Translations under genes and position numbers: made by a program
Origin: Candidatus Cloacimonadota bacterium
Lineage (GTDB): Bacteria > Cloacimonadota > Cloacimonadia > Cloacimonadales > Cloacimonadaceae
Assembly: GCA_027318525.1 (NCBI GenBank)
Contig: DAHVPA010000007.1
Coordinates: 1-21,018 of the forward strand
Direction: 5' to 3'
DNA length: 21,018 bases
The notes under the pieces: generated by a model
The model's database searches: none
Seen by the model: only the letters and a program-made list of their open reading frames with translations
What the model was told of the DNA's origin: nothing
In this document: positions 6,779-14,009 of the stretch, piece after piece
Layout of the letters: the number at the start of each line of letters is the position of its first letter
How positions within the stretch are numbered: position 1 is the stretch's first letter

Positions 6779-8467
6779 ATGAGCAGGAAAATTAACCTGA
6801 GCGGAACTCCCCGCACCAATTCCATCGTCACAGGATTGCTGTTGTCACTGGCTTTGCTGGTGATTTTGAATCTGATTTCCGCCTTTTTCTTTTATCGGCT
6901 GGATGTTTCCAAAGGCAGGATTCACACCCTCAGCAAAACCAGCAAAAAGCTGGCAAAAGACCTCAAGGATAATGTCGTAGTCAAGGTCTATCTATCCAAT
7001 AACCTGCCTCCCGAATACAACGTTCTGGCTCGTTATGCCAAAGACCTTCTGGGGGAATACAGACAGTTTGGGGGGAGACACTTCCGGTATGAACTCGTGA
7101 GCACCGCCAACGACGATGAGTTTCAAGGCGCGGCAGCACGTGACAATATCTTTGGTCAGCGCACCATGATTGTTGAGAACGACCAGCAGACTGTGCGTGA
7201 CATCTATATGGGTTTGGCTTTTGAATATAAGGGCAACCGCGAGAGCCTGAACCTGACCAAAGCCATTGAAGGCAGGCTGGAGTATGAAATCACTGCCATC
7301 CTGCGCCGTCTCACCAAAGCCAGTTTACCAAAAGTCAGTGTCTATCAGGATTCGCTCTACAGTGCAGAACTTTACAAGTATTTTGAACATCACATCCGCC
7401 AAAACTATCAGGTGGTTCCCATCAATCTGACCTCTCCCTTTATGGAAGCTGATGTGCTGATTTTCCCCGGTGCCATGGACTCGCTCTCAGCATTGCAAAT
7501 GTATAATCTGGATCAGTATATCATGCACGGCGGCAAAGTTGTCTTTCTGCAGGACAGAATCTCCGGACTGGTGCAATACAACGAAGCTTTCCCCATTTAT
7601 TCCAATATCTTCCGACTGCTCGAACATTATGGTGTATTCATCAAACCCAATATCGTCATGGACCAGAATTGTGCACCCATCAATGTCAGCCAGCGGTCCG
7701 GCATCTTTGTAATAGATACTCCCCTGCCCTATCCGCCCATACCTATGTTGCAGGGGATAAAGAAGAACGTCGTCAGCAACGGATTGAGCGATATGCTGCT
7801 CTACCTCGGCTCTGAAATCGATACTAATGCCGGCAGAACTGATGTCACTGTCTTACCTTTATTAAAGACATCCCCCGGTTCCGGCATCATGGCAGGACCA
7901 CAGTTTGACATCAGTCCCGACCGTTTTATGCAGAAAGGTTCAAATGAAGGCTTGACTCTTCCCCCCATCACAGTGGCAGCCTATTATACAGGAAAGTTCA
8001 CCAGCCTCTTTGCCACCAATCCTTCCATCGCCAAAACTCCCGGTTTCATTGCCTCCAATCCCAATGCCGAAATCATCGTCCTCAGTGATTCCGATTTTAT
8101 CCGCGATTTTATTACCAGCGCTTCTGACGCCAATATGATGTTTTTGCTCAACGCTGTCGATTTTCTGCTCAAGGATCTATCCCTCAGTGAAGTCAGGTCC
8201 CGCACTTTGCCCAATAGCCCTCTGGAAATCAGTACTTGGCTCTATAAACGTAATGTCCCCATGAACAGGATTGCTGAGATCGAGCCTGTCGTCAGGCTTT
8301 TCGTTAAAGGTGTCAATCTCGTGCTGCCTTCGTTGCTGCTTATAGTATGTGGTTTTATCGTCCTGATCAGCCAAAAGAAACGCCGTCGAAGCATACAGCA
8401 GTATTTCCAGCCTCTCAAACCAACTGAACCTGAGCCCTCAGTTCCTGAGCAGGAGCAGCACCAATGA
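6779..8467 (+). CDS. GldG-like ABC transporter auxiliary protein
   Basis: The 562-residue protein has one membrane segment near the N-terminus (about 18-41) and one near the C-terminus (about 520-540). The large region between them should lie in the periplasm, and a short basic, then Pro/Glu-rich tail in the cytoplasm. The region just after the first segment (YRLDVSKGRIHTLSKTSKKL, then VVVKVYLSNNLPPEY) is the classic opening of the GldG/ABC_transp_aux family. GldG is needed for gliding in Flavobacterium, but relatives occur widely in non-gliding bacteria, so a general export role is likelier. GGAGAG stands before the ATG. The last 4 nt overlap the DUF4340 gene. No gliding-motor genes are seen in this window. 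Confidence 0.9.
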   Translation: MSRKINLSGTPRTNSIVTGLLLSLALLVILNLISAFFFYRLDVSKGRIHTLSKTSKKLAKDLKDNVVVKVYLSNNLPPEYNVLARYAKDLLGEYRQFGGRHFRYELVSTANDDEFQGAAARDNIFGQRTMIVENDQQTVRDIYMGLAFEYKGNRESLNLTKAIEGRLEYEITAILRRLTKASLPKVSVYQDSLYSAELYKYFEHHIRQNYQVVPINLTSPFMEADVLIFPGAMDSLSALQMYNLDQYIMHGGKVVFLQDRISGLVQYNEAFPIYSNIFRLLEHYGVFIKPNIVMDQNCAPINVSQRSGIFVIDTPLPYPPIPMLQGIKKNVVSNGLSDMLLYLGSEIDTNAGRTDVTVLPLLKTSPGSGIMAGPQFDISPDRFMQKGSNEGLTLPPITVAAYYTGKFTSLFATNPSIAKTPGFIASNPNAEIIVLSDSDFIRDFITSASDANMMFLLNAVDFLLKDLSLSEVRSRTLPNSPLEISTWLYKRNVPMNRIAEIEPVVRLFVKGVNLVLPSLLLIVCGFIVLISQKKRRRSIQQYFQPLKPTEPEPSVPEQEQHQ

Positions 8468-9432
8468 AAAAAGCGCATCTGATTATCCTGATTGCCCTCA
8501 CTTTGCTGACAGTGCTCTATTTTGTCGCCCGTTCCAAAGCTCCGGTGGAAAAGGAAAACCGCTTTTTCTCAGCCGATTCTGCTCAAGTTTATAAACTCGA
8601 ATTCTCCACTCCCGAAGATACGGTGATCATTGTCAGAGACAAGTCAGAATGGCGAATGACCTACCCCCTAGAGTGGGCTGTCAGTGAAGACCAGCTGGGC
8701 AATTTCTTCAGACAAGCTCTACCCATCAAGACTTCCCTTACTCCCATGTCTGAAGATCCGTCCCTGCAAAGTATGTATAAAGTGGAGGAAAAGTCAGCCG
8801 TCCGCGTAAAAATTTACGGTAAATCAGGACGACTTCTGGACCATGTCTTTATCGGCAACGGCTCCAACACCAGTTACGACTACGGACGCAAAGACGGAGA
8901 CAAAAAGATCTATCAGTTTAAGATAAACATTACCAATTTTGTCCGTCCCGATGTCTATCTCTGGCGTTCTCCCAATATCACTAATCTGAAACGAGCCGAT
9001 ATCGACCGCATTGATGTTACTTACACCCTCAATGCCTATACCCTGACCCTCGTTGGAGATAGCATCCGCTATACGGACAAGCGTGAAAGCTTTATGATTC
9101 CGGAATATAACCGAGCCCAGGATAAGATTATCAATGCCCTGGAACATCTGATGACCTGGCAGTTTGTGGATTCCAATACGGAGCAATATGCCCAGGCTTT
9201 CCGCAAGCCTGATTGCAAAATCGTTGTGCACCTAAAAAATGGTAAAGCCAAAACCTTTACCCTTATCCGCAAAGACACTCCCATCACGGATGCACCACCC
9301 AACAGCCCTCAGCAAAGTGTTCTGGTTCTGATGATGATTGATGATAAGATGACTCCGCTTTATCAGATGACGGGGGATTTTATCAACCGTTTTACGCGTG
9401 CTTCTCAACATTTCAAAGTTATCTATGATTAA
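8464..9432 (+). CDS. DUF4340-family membrane-anchored protein
   Basis: The 322-residue protein starts with an uncleaved-looking membrane segment (about residues 5-22) followed by a mostly beta-rich periplasmic part. DUF4340 proteins typically follow a GldG-like gene in the same order as here (ATPase, permease, GldG, DUF4340), which supports the assignment. Segments such as VYKLEFSTPEDTVIIVRDKSEW and VRVKIYGKSGRLLDHVFIGN resemble the repeated sandwich units of the family. The start overlaps the GldG stop as ATGA, and its own end overlaps the next start by 8 nt. Its biochemical role is unknown; a periplasmic accessory of the transporter is the natural inference. Confidence 0.8.
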   Translation: MKKAHLIILIALTLLTVLYFVARSKAPVEKENRFFSADSAQVYKLEFSTPEDTVIIVRDKSEWRMTYPLEWAVSEDQLGNFFRQALPIKTSLTPMSEDPSLQSMYKVEEKSAVRVKIYGKSGRLLDHVFIGNGSNTSYDYGRKDGDKKIYQFKINITNFVRPDVYLWRSPNITNLKRADIDRIDVTYTLNAYTLTLVGDSIRYTDKRESFMIPEYNRAQDKIINALEHLMTWQFVDSNTEQYAQAFRKPDCKIVVHLKNGKAKTFTLIRKDTPITDAPPNSPQQSVLVLMMIDDKMTPLYQMTGDFINRFTRASQHFKVIYD

Positions 9433-9847
9433 ACTATCCGTTTTATCAGAAATAACGCAGGAGCAGTTTACTGAAGCAGCAGAGCTCTGGAATCTGACAG
9501 GAGTAGGTAATCCTGCCCGGGGTGATACTTTGGAAGCTGTGCAAAAGACCCTTGCCCATGGCGGCAGGATGCTCCTTTTATACGATGACGGATTACCCGT
9601 CGGCACAGTCTGGCTGTCCCATGACCAGCGCAGGCTCTATATTCACCATATGGCTGTGCGTCCTGAACGTCAGCATCAGGGACTGGGTAGAAGGCTGCTC
9701 AAGCAGGCTCTGGCTTATGCTTCAGAACTGCAGCTGCAGGCAAAGCTGGAAGTTCATACAGATAATCCCGCCGCGCTTGAGCTGTATAAAAGCGAAGGCT
9801 TTCAGACTTTGGAAGGCTACCTTGCCATGATTAAAAGGGAGATTTGA
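9425..9847 (+). CDS. GNAT-family N-acetyltransferase
   Basis: The 140-residue protein carries the acetyl-CoA-binding motif A as AVRPERQHQGLGRRLL (about 77-92; the QxxGxG core is at 83-88) and motif B as NPAALELYKSEGF (114-126). These are diagnostic of GNAT enzymes, which transfer an acetyl group from acetyl-CoA to an amine. The substrate cannot be read. ATG 9425 is chosen because the family begins close to it; the in-frame GTG at 9398 would add only nine unconserved residues. No strong ribosome site is visible, so the 8-nt overlap with the preceding gene probably supplies translational coupling. Its stop shares one base with the next start. Confidence 0.88.
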   Translation: MIKLSVLSEITQEQFTEAAELWNLTGVGNPARGDTLEAVQKTLAHGGRMLLLYDDGLPVGTVWLSHDQRRLYIHHMAVRPERQHQGLGRRLLKQALAYASELQLQAKLEVHTDNPAALELYKSEGFQTLEGYLAMIKREI

Positions 9848-10938
9848 TGATGCACTATCTGCCAACCCGCATTATCTATGGAGAAAACGCTGTCCGCAAA
9901 GGATTCGTCTATCTCAACCGGTTCGGTAAGAAAGCGCTGCTGGTGACGGGGAAAACCTCTGCCCGTCAATCCGGTGCTTTGGATGATATCCTTAATGTGC
10001 TTAATCAATTGAAAATCGAAGCTGTCAGCTTTGACAGTGTTACCGAAAACCCCACTCTGGAAACCGTTATGGAAGGCACAGACCTTTTCCTTGCCAACAA
10101 CTGCGACTTTCTCATCGGCATCGGCGGAGGCAGTCCCATTGATTCTGCCAAAGCCATCAGCCTCACAGCAGCTAATCAGCTCGGCAAAAATGAAATCTAC
10201 GACCTTGCTAAATTCAAACAGAACTACCCCGTCGTAGCTGTGCCCACGACGGCTGGAACAGGAACGGAAGCCACGCAGTTTTCCGTTTTGACTGATGCTG
10301 CCACTCAGAAGAAAGCAGGCTTCGGGCATGATCTGGCTTTTCCCGCCTTGTCTTTGGTGGATCCCAAATATACTCTTTCCCTGCCTGCCAACATCACTCT
10401 GCATACTGCGATTGACTCCCTCAGTCATCTGCTGGAAGGCATTTATTCCAATCAGCGCAATCCCTTGCTTTACCCATTGATTTTCAAAGGTGTTCAACTC
10501 ATCTATTCCAATCTTTACAAAGCTCTGCACAATCCTCTGCTCCTAATGGCAAGAGACGCCCTGATGTGCGCCAGTCTCTATGGCGGCATTACCATCTCGC
10601 ATACCAGCACCACTCTGCAGCATTCCATCGGTTATCCCCTCACCTCTGTTTATGGTGTCCCGCATGGTCTTGCCAACGGTATCGTTATGCAACCCATCAT
10701 GGAGCTTTACTATCCTGCCGTCAAAGCTGATTTGGACGACCTTTTCAGCTATCTGCGCATCAGCCGGGCAGACTTTTTCCTTTGGCTGGATGGCTTGCAG
10801 ATGTCTGCCGGAGTTAGCATCCCGCCTGAGTTTATTGATGCTAAAATCCCTGAAATCTTAGCCAGCCGCAACATGGCAAACAATCCCTTCGAAGTTACGG
10901 CTGATGCCATCCGCAGCATTCTGGAGCAGCTCTCATGA
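9847..10938 (+). CDS. Iron-containing alcohol dehydrogenase (group III)
   Basis: The 363-residue product has the NAD(P)-binding signature GGGSPIDSAK (93-102) and TTAGTGTE (134-141). The full metal set is present: Asp190, His194, His259 and His273, in DSLSHLLEG, QHSIGYPL and PHGLANG. The spacing matches iron-dependent enzymes such as FucO, so an active Fe(II) NAD(P)H oxidoreductase acting on an alcohol/aldehyde pair is expected; the exact substrate is not readable. Two ATG codons in tandem (9847, 9850) lie behind AAGGGAG; 9847 is taken, overlapping the GNAT stop by one base. The 3' end overlaps the AlkD-like gene as ATGA. A link to the upstream export genes is only positional. Confidence 0.92.
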   Translation: MMHYLPTRIIYGENAVRKGFVYLNRFGKKALLVTGKTSARQSGALDDILNVLNQLKIEAVSFDSVTENPTLETVMEGTDLFLANNCDFLIGIGGGSPIDSAKAISLTAANQLGKNEIYDLAKFKQNYPVVAVPTTAGTGTEATQFSVLTDAATQKKAGFGHDLAFPALSLVDPKYTLSLPANITLHTAIDSLSHLLEGIYSNQRNPLLYPLIFKGVQLIYSNLYKALHNPLLLMARDALMCASLYGGITISHTSTTLQHSIGYPLTSVYGVPHGLANGIVMQPIMELYYPAVKADLDDLFSYLRISRADFFLWLDGLQMSAGVSIPPEFIDAKIPEILASRNMANNPFEVTADAIRSILEQLS

Positions 10939-11684
10939 AACAGTCAAAAACCGCCCTCTATCACCAAGTCCTGCAGTCCGTTGTCGATTTTCTCTCAGCC
11001 CGCGCCAATCCAGAACTCGTAGTCAAATACTCGCGCTATTTCAAGGATGGTTATGGCGCCTGGGGTAACAATGACTCTGACCTCAAAGCCTGTATGGAAC
11101 ATCTGGAAAAACAGTTTCCATCACTCGGACTGGATGATGTCATTCCTTTGGGACTTATCCTCTTTGCCAATGGCAAATACGAAGCCGGAAGCGTTGCCAT
11201 CCGCCTGATTCAGAAATTCAAAAAAACATTCACCCGGGCAACCTTCGCAGGTGTCAAATCCTGGTATGACACCGGAATCGGCAACTGGGCACACAGCGAT
11301 GTCATCTGCTCACTCGTTATCTCTGAATTCTTCAAACAAAACATCATTACCTATAAAGACTTTGCAGACTGGAAGACTTCCCCCAGCAAGTGGACCAGAC
11401 GAGCAGTCCCGGTATCTTTGCTGGAAATCCGCAAAACTGCAGATCCTTTAGAGCTGCTCAATTTCCTTGATTCCATGATGCTGGATGAGGTCAGGGAAGT
11501 GCATCAGGGCTTGGGCTGGTTTCTGCGCGAACTCTGGAAACTCCATCCCCAACCGGTGGAAGCTTTTCTGTTGAAGTATAGAAATACTGCTGCCAGACTT
11601 ATTTTCCAGTATGCCACCGAAAAGATGTCCAAAGAGCAGAAGGAACGCTTTCGCAAGGAAAAGTCAGCTAAAAATACTGATTGA
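10935..11684 (+). CDS. DNA alkylation repair protein, AlkD-like
   Basis: The 249-residue, largely helical protein fits the HEAT-repeat AlkC/AlkD family of DNA glycosylases that remove alkylated bases. NWAHSD at 117-122 places Trp118 and Asp122 four residues apart, like the Trp-Asp pair of Bacillus AlkD. Trp195 in GLGWFLREL stands about 73 residues further on, again as in AlkD. WTRRAVPVS (153-161) matches the conserved helix between. Activity is therefore plausible, though motif resemblance alone is not proof. The start overlaps the dehydrogenase stop as ATGA, so it is the last gene of the overlapping chain. The following gene has its own promoter-like site whose -35 box covers this stop codon. 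Confidence 0.82.
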   Translation: MKQSKTALYHQVLQSVVDFLSARANPELVVKYSRYFKDGYGAWGNNDSDLKACMEHLEKQFPSLGLDDVIPLGLILFANGKYEAGSVAIRLIQKFKKTFTRATFAGVKSWYDTGIGNWAHSDVICSLVISEFFKQNIITYKDFADWKTSPSKWTRRAVPVSLLEIRKTADPLELLNFLDSMMLDEVREVHQGLGWFLRELWKLHPQPVEAFLLKYRNTAARLIFQYATEKMSKEQKERFRKEKSAKNTD

Positions 11685-11709
11685 CATAATCTCTTATTAG
11701 CTTTAATCT
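11681..11709 (+). promoter_or_regulatory. Sigma-70-like promoter for the acyltransferase-like gene
   Basis: A perfect TTGACA (11681-11686) overlapping the stop codon of the previous gene is followed after 17 nt by TAATCT (11704-11709). That hexamer keeps the key T, A and final T of the -10 box. Predicted transcription starts near 11716, about 33 nt before the chosen start codon. Confidence 0.42.
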
Positions 11710-11748
11710 GTTCAAATATTTTCAATATCCTGAGCGATGCGAGGTTTT

Positions 11749-12870
11749 ATGTCCGTCACAGTCAAACAGGTCACAACCAAAGCAGAGATGAAGCAGTTCA
11801 TCTACCTGCCTGAAAAAATCCACGCCCACCACAAGAACTGGGTGCCGCCTTTTTATGCAGACGACGCCCGCAGTTTTGACCCCAAACGCAATCTTTCCCA
11901 CCGCTATTGTGACCATGTTTATCTGATTGCTTATGAAGACGGCAAGCCCATCGGCAGAGTGGCTGGCATCATCAACCACCGTTATAACCAGAATGCCGGA
12001 GTTAAGCATGCCCGCTTTGGATATATGGAAGTTCCGCCCCGTCTGGATGTGATGAAAGCCCTGCTGGACTATGTGATGGACTGGGCGAAATCCAAAGGCA
12101 TGGAAAAGCTGGTGGGTCCCACCGGATTTACCGAGGAAGACCCCGAAGCCTTTATCATAGAAGGTTTTGACGAAGTCACCAACCTAGCCACCATCCAGAA
12201 TTTCCCCGAAATCCCTGGATTCATGGAAGAGCTGGGCTTTGCCAAGGAAGTGGACTACTTCGTTTACATCATCGAAGTCGAAAAAGCCATGACCGAGGAT
12301 TACCACAAGCTTTACAAATGGGTCAAACGCAACAAGGACCTGCGCCTGCTCGAATTCACCACCAAAAAGGAGCTCTGGAAATACATCGTGCCCATCTTCC
12401 GTCTGATGAACGAAAGCTTCACTGTGCTCTATGGCTACTCGCCTTTTGAAGAGCAGGAAATGCTCGATTTTGCCAAACGTTATATGCCCGGTGTGGACCC
12501 GCGCTTCATCAAGTGTGTGGTCAATTCCCAGGATGTGGTGGTCGGTTTCATCATCGGCATCCCCAATATGTCACCCGGCATTATCAAAGCGAAAGGACGC
12601 ATCTTCCCCTTTGGCTTTATCCATATCCTTAAAGCCCGTAAAACCTCCCAAAAACTGGATGTCTATATGGGCGGCGTCAAAGAAGAATACCGCAGCAAAG
12701 GCGTTGACGTCCTCATGGGTTGGCGCATGCTCGAAGAATGCAAAGCTGCCGGCATCAAATTCATCGACTCCCATCACGAATTGGAAATCAATACCGCTGT
12801 CCGTGCTGAAATGGAACGCGTCGGCGGCAGAATTTATAAACGCTACCGCATCTACCACAAGGAGCTATAA
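11749..12870 (+). CDS. GNAT-fold acyltransferase-like protein (about 373 aa)
   Basis: The protein resembles the 370-380-residue acyltransferase-like proteins common in FCB bacteria and usually annotated as hypothetical. The N-terminal region (KIHAHHKNWVPPFYADDARS, then DGKPIGRVAGIINHRYN) looks like an incoming GNAT half. The C-terminal region (VKEEYRSKGVDVLMGWRMLEE, followed by HELEINTAVRAEMERVGGRI) looks like a second GNAT core with a degenerate CoA loop. The ATG at 11749 has GAGG 4 nt upstream; an in-frame ATG at 11737 would add four residues (MRGF) but lacks a ribosome site. It stands apart from the preceding overlapping chain behind its own promoter-like site. The donor and acceptor are not identifiable. 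Confidence 0.72.
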   Translation: MSVTVKQVTTKAEMKQFIYLPEKIHAHHKNWVPPFYADDARSFDPKRNLSHRYCDHVYLIAYEDGKPIGRVAGIINHRYNQNAGVKHARFGYMEVPPRLDVMKALLDYVMDWAKSKGMEKLVGPTGFTEEDPEAFIIEGFDEVTNLATIQNFPEIPGFMEELGFAKEVDYFVYIIEVEKAMTEDYHKLYKWVKRNKDLRLLEFTTKKELWKYIVPIFRLMNESFTVLYGYSPFEEQEMLDFAKRYMPGVDPRFIKCVVNSQDVVVGFIIGIPNMSPGIIKAKGRIFPFGFIHILKARKTSQKLDVYMGGVKEEYRSKGVDVLMGWRMLEECKAAGIKFIDSHHELEINTAVRAEMERVGGRIYKRYRIYHKEL

Positions 12871-13168
12871 CCATCCATAACATAGCTCTATAGAAGAGGA
12901 CATCCTCGTCTGCTGTTGTTCTGATGCAAGCCGGACGTCTATCCCTGTTTTTTCACCCTGACCCTTCCATAATATTCATATTTTGTCTGCTTTTTCTTGG
13001 AATTTATGTAAGCCTTTATGTAACTATGACGTAACTGATCCATCCTAATGAGTCCATTCTCCATTCTCAATTCTCAATCCTCCATTCTCCATTCTCAATT
13101 CTCAATTCTTAATTTCAAATAGTATCTTCTTTCCCATTTCTGCCTGCATAATCAATCCATAGATGCAC
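12871..13168. other. Gene-free interval, first part
   Basis: No gene is seen. A short hairpin GAGGA-CA-TCCTC (about 12897-12908) is not followed by a T-run, so it is not called a terminator. Three related words, ATGTAA at 13006, ATGTAA at 13018 and ACGTAA at 13029, lie 12 and 11 bp apart. A heptamer array follows at 13054. Confidence 0.5.
13054..13116. repeat. Heptanucleotide tandem array (9 units)
   Basis: Nine consecutive 7-bp units are seen: CCATTCT, CCATTCT, CAATTCT, CAATCCT, CCATTCT, CCATTCT, CAATTCT, CAATTCT, TAATTTC. The first eight form two 28-bp higher-order repeats differing at a single base. It is intergenic and has no coding role. The type resembles the short tandemly repeated repetitive sequences known in cyanobacteria, without implying relation. 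Confidence 0.9.
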
Positions 13169-13251
13169 TACTTTACTATTACTATATTATTACGGTAGTA
13201 ATACGGTCAATGACTGTAATGATACCGTAATCCTACCGTATTAGTCCCGTA
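13169..13251. repeat. 11-bp-period dyad array (TACGG / CCGTA type)
   Basis: On the left, TACTT (13169), TACTA (13180), TACGG (13191) and TACGG (13202) are spaced exactly 11 bp. On the right, CCGTA occurs at 13225, 13236 and 13247, again exactly 11 bp apart and in opposite orientation. The two sides form an imperfect inverted repeat: arms 13188-13207 and 13224-13243 match in 17 of 20 positions around a 16-nt spacer. It lies about 200 bp upstream of the Hsp20 start. It could be an operator array, a dispersed repeat or a cruciform-forming site. Confidence 0.82.
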
Positions 13252-13369
13252 GTGCTGTTAAGGTAAATGAGGATTTCGGGTAACCCAGGGGCAGGAAAAA
13301 TAAGAAAAGGTTAAAACATTTATATATAGAAAGTTACAGGTTCATAAGGAATAAATAAGCAATCAAATG

Positions 13370-13418
13370 GTTAGACTGCTAACTTTTTTCTTGCCAAAAT
13401 TGCAGGGTCGGTTATTTT
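13370..13418 (+). promoter_or_regulatory. Putative Hsp20 promoter with adjacent palindrome
   Basis: TTGCCA (13391-13396, 5 of 6 to TTGACA) is followed after 16 nt by TATTTT (13413-13418, 4 of 6), placing transcription about 27 nt before the ATG at 13452. Directly upstream is a short palindrome GTTAG-ACTG-CTAAC (13370-13383) that could be an operator. Neither a CIRCE element nor a sigma-32-type promoter was recognised. Confidence 0.35.
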
Positions 13419-13451
13419 GTATTCAGAAACATAAACCAAGAGGAGGAAAAA

Positions 13452-13886
13452 ATGAAACTCGTACCTTACAACAGAACCCATGAGTTCAAGCCGATGATGA
13501 GCATGATGAATCTGTTTGACGATTTCTTCAACCGTTTCTATGAAGAGGAAGCCGACAACAACTTCAAGGCTATGGCAATGGATATCGTTGAACGCGACAA
13601 GGAGTTCGAGCTCTTGGCAAATCTGCCCGGTTTCAAAAAGGAAGATGTGAAAATAGCTATCCACGACAACCAGCTGGTCATAGAAGCCAAGTGCGAATCC
13701 AAAAAGGAAGAAAAGCAGGGAACCGTTTACCGCTCTGAACGTTACAGCGGCAATTATAAACGCACCCTCTATCTGCCGGAAAATGCCGACGTCAACAAAA
13801 TCCAGGCTAAAATGGAAGATGGCGTGCTCAAACTGACTCTGCCCAAAAAAGAAGCTGCTCCGCAGAAAGAAATCGTTATCAACTAA
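13452..13886 (+). CDS. Hsp20/alpha-crystallin-family small heat-shock protein
   Basis: The 144-residue protein is a normal-size bacterial small heat-shock protein, an ATP-independent chaperone that holds unfolding proteins in oligomers. The N-terminal arm (about 1-45, with Met- and Phe-rich segments) is followed by the alpha-crystallin domain (about 46-132). That domain contains LPGFKKEDVKIAIHDNQLVIEA, split here as LPGFKKEDVKIA (about 57-68) and the following strand, and the characteristic KMEDGVLKLTLPK near its end. The C-terminal IVI (141-143) is the IxI motif that docks onto neighbouring subunits. AGGAGG lies 5 nt before the ATG. It is a single-gene unit, with a long repeat-bearing upstream region and a strong terminator. 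Confidence 0.95.
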   Translation: MKLVPYNRTHEFKPMMSMMNLFDDFFNRFYEEEADNNFKAMAMDIVERDKEFELLANLPGFKKEDVKIAIHDNQLVIEAKCESKKEEKQGTVYRSERYSGNYKRTLYLPENADVNKIQAKMEDGVLKLTLPKKEAAPQKEIVIN

Positions 13887-13920
13887 CTTCATACACACAC
13901 CTCATCATGGCGAACCCAAT

Positions 13921-13949
13921 CGAGCCGGCTAACCCCGGCTCGTTTTTTT
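13921..13949 (+). terminator. Rho-independent terminator after Hsp20
   Basis: A perfect 8-bp GC-rich stem (CGAGCCGG at 13921-13928, CCGGCTCG at 13935-13942) with a 6-nt loop is followed by seven T (13943-13949), 34 nt after the Hsp20 stop. Confidence 0.95.
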
Positions 13950-13957
13950 ATCTATCC

Positions 13958-13987
13958 TTGACAGTTGAATACTGTTCAAAAAATATT
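13958..13987 (+). promoter_or_regulatory. Sigma-70-like promoter for the GerW-family gene
   Basis: A perfect TTGACA (13958-13963) is followed after 18 nt by AATATT (13982-13987, 4 of 6). It sits right after the Hsp20 terminator. The -35 box overlaps a short inverted repeat ACAGT-tgaat-ACTGT (13961-13975), a possible operator. The leader would be only about 16 nt, just containing the ribosome site. Confidence 0.38.
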
Positions 13988-14009
13988 GTCTGTATATGGG
14001 AGGTGAAGC

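Noticed and set aside
13054..13116. CRISPR array
   Set aside because: Units are 7 bp and contiguous with no spacers, and no cas genes are present.
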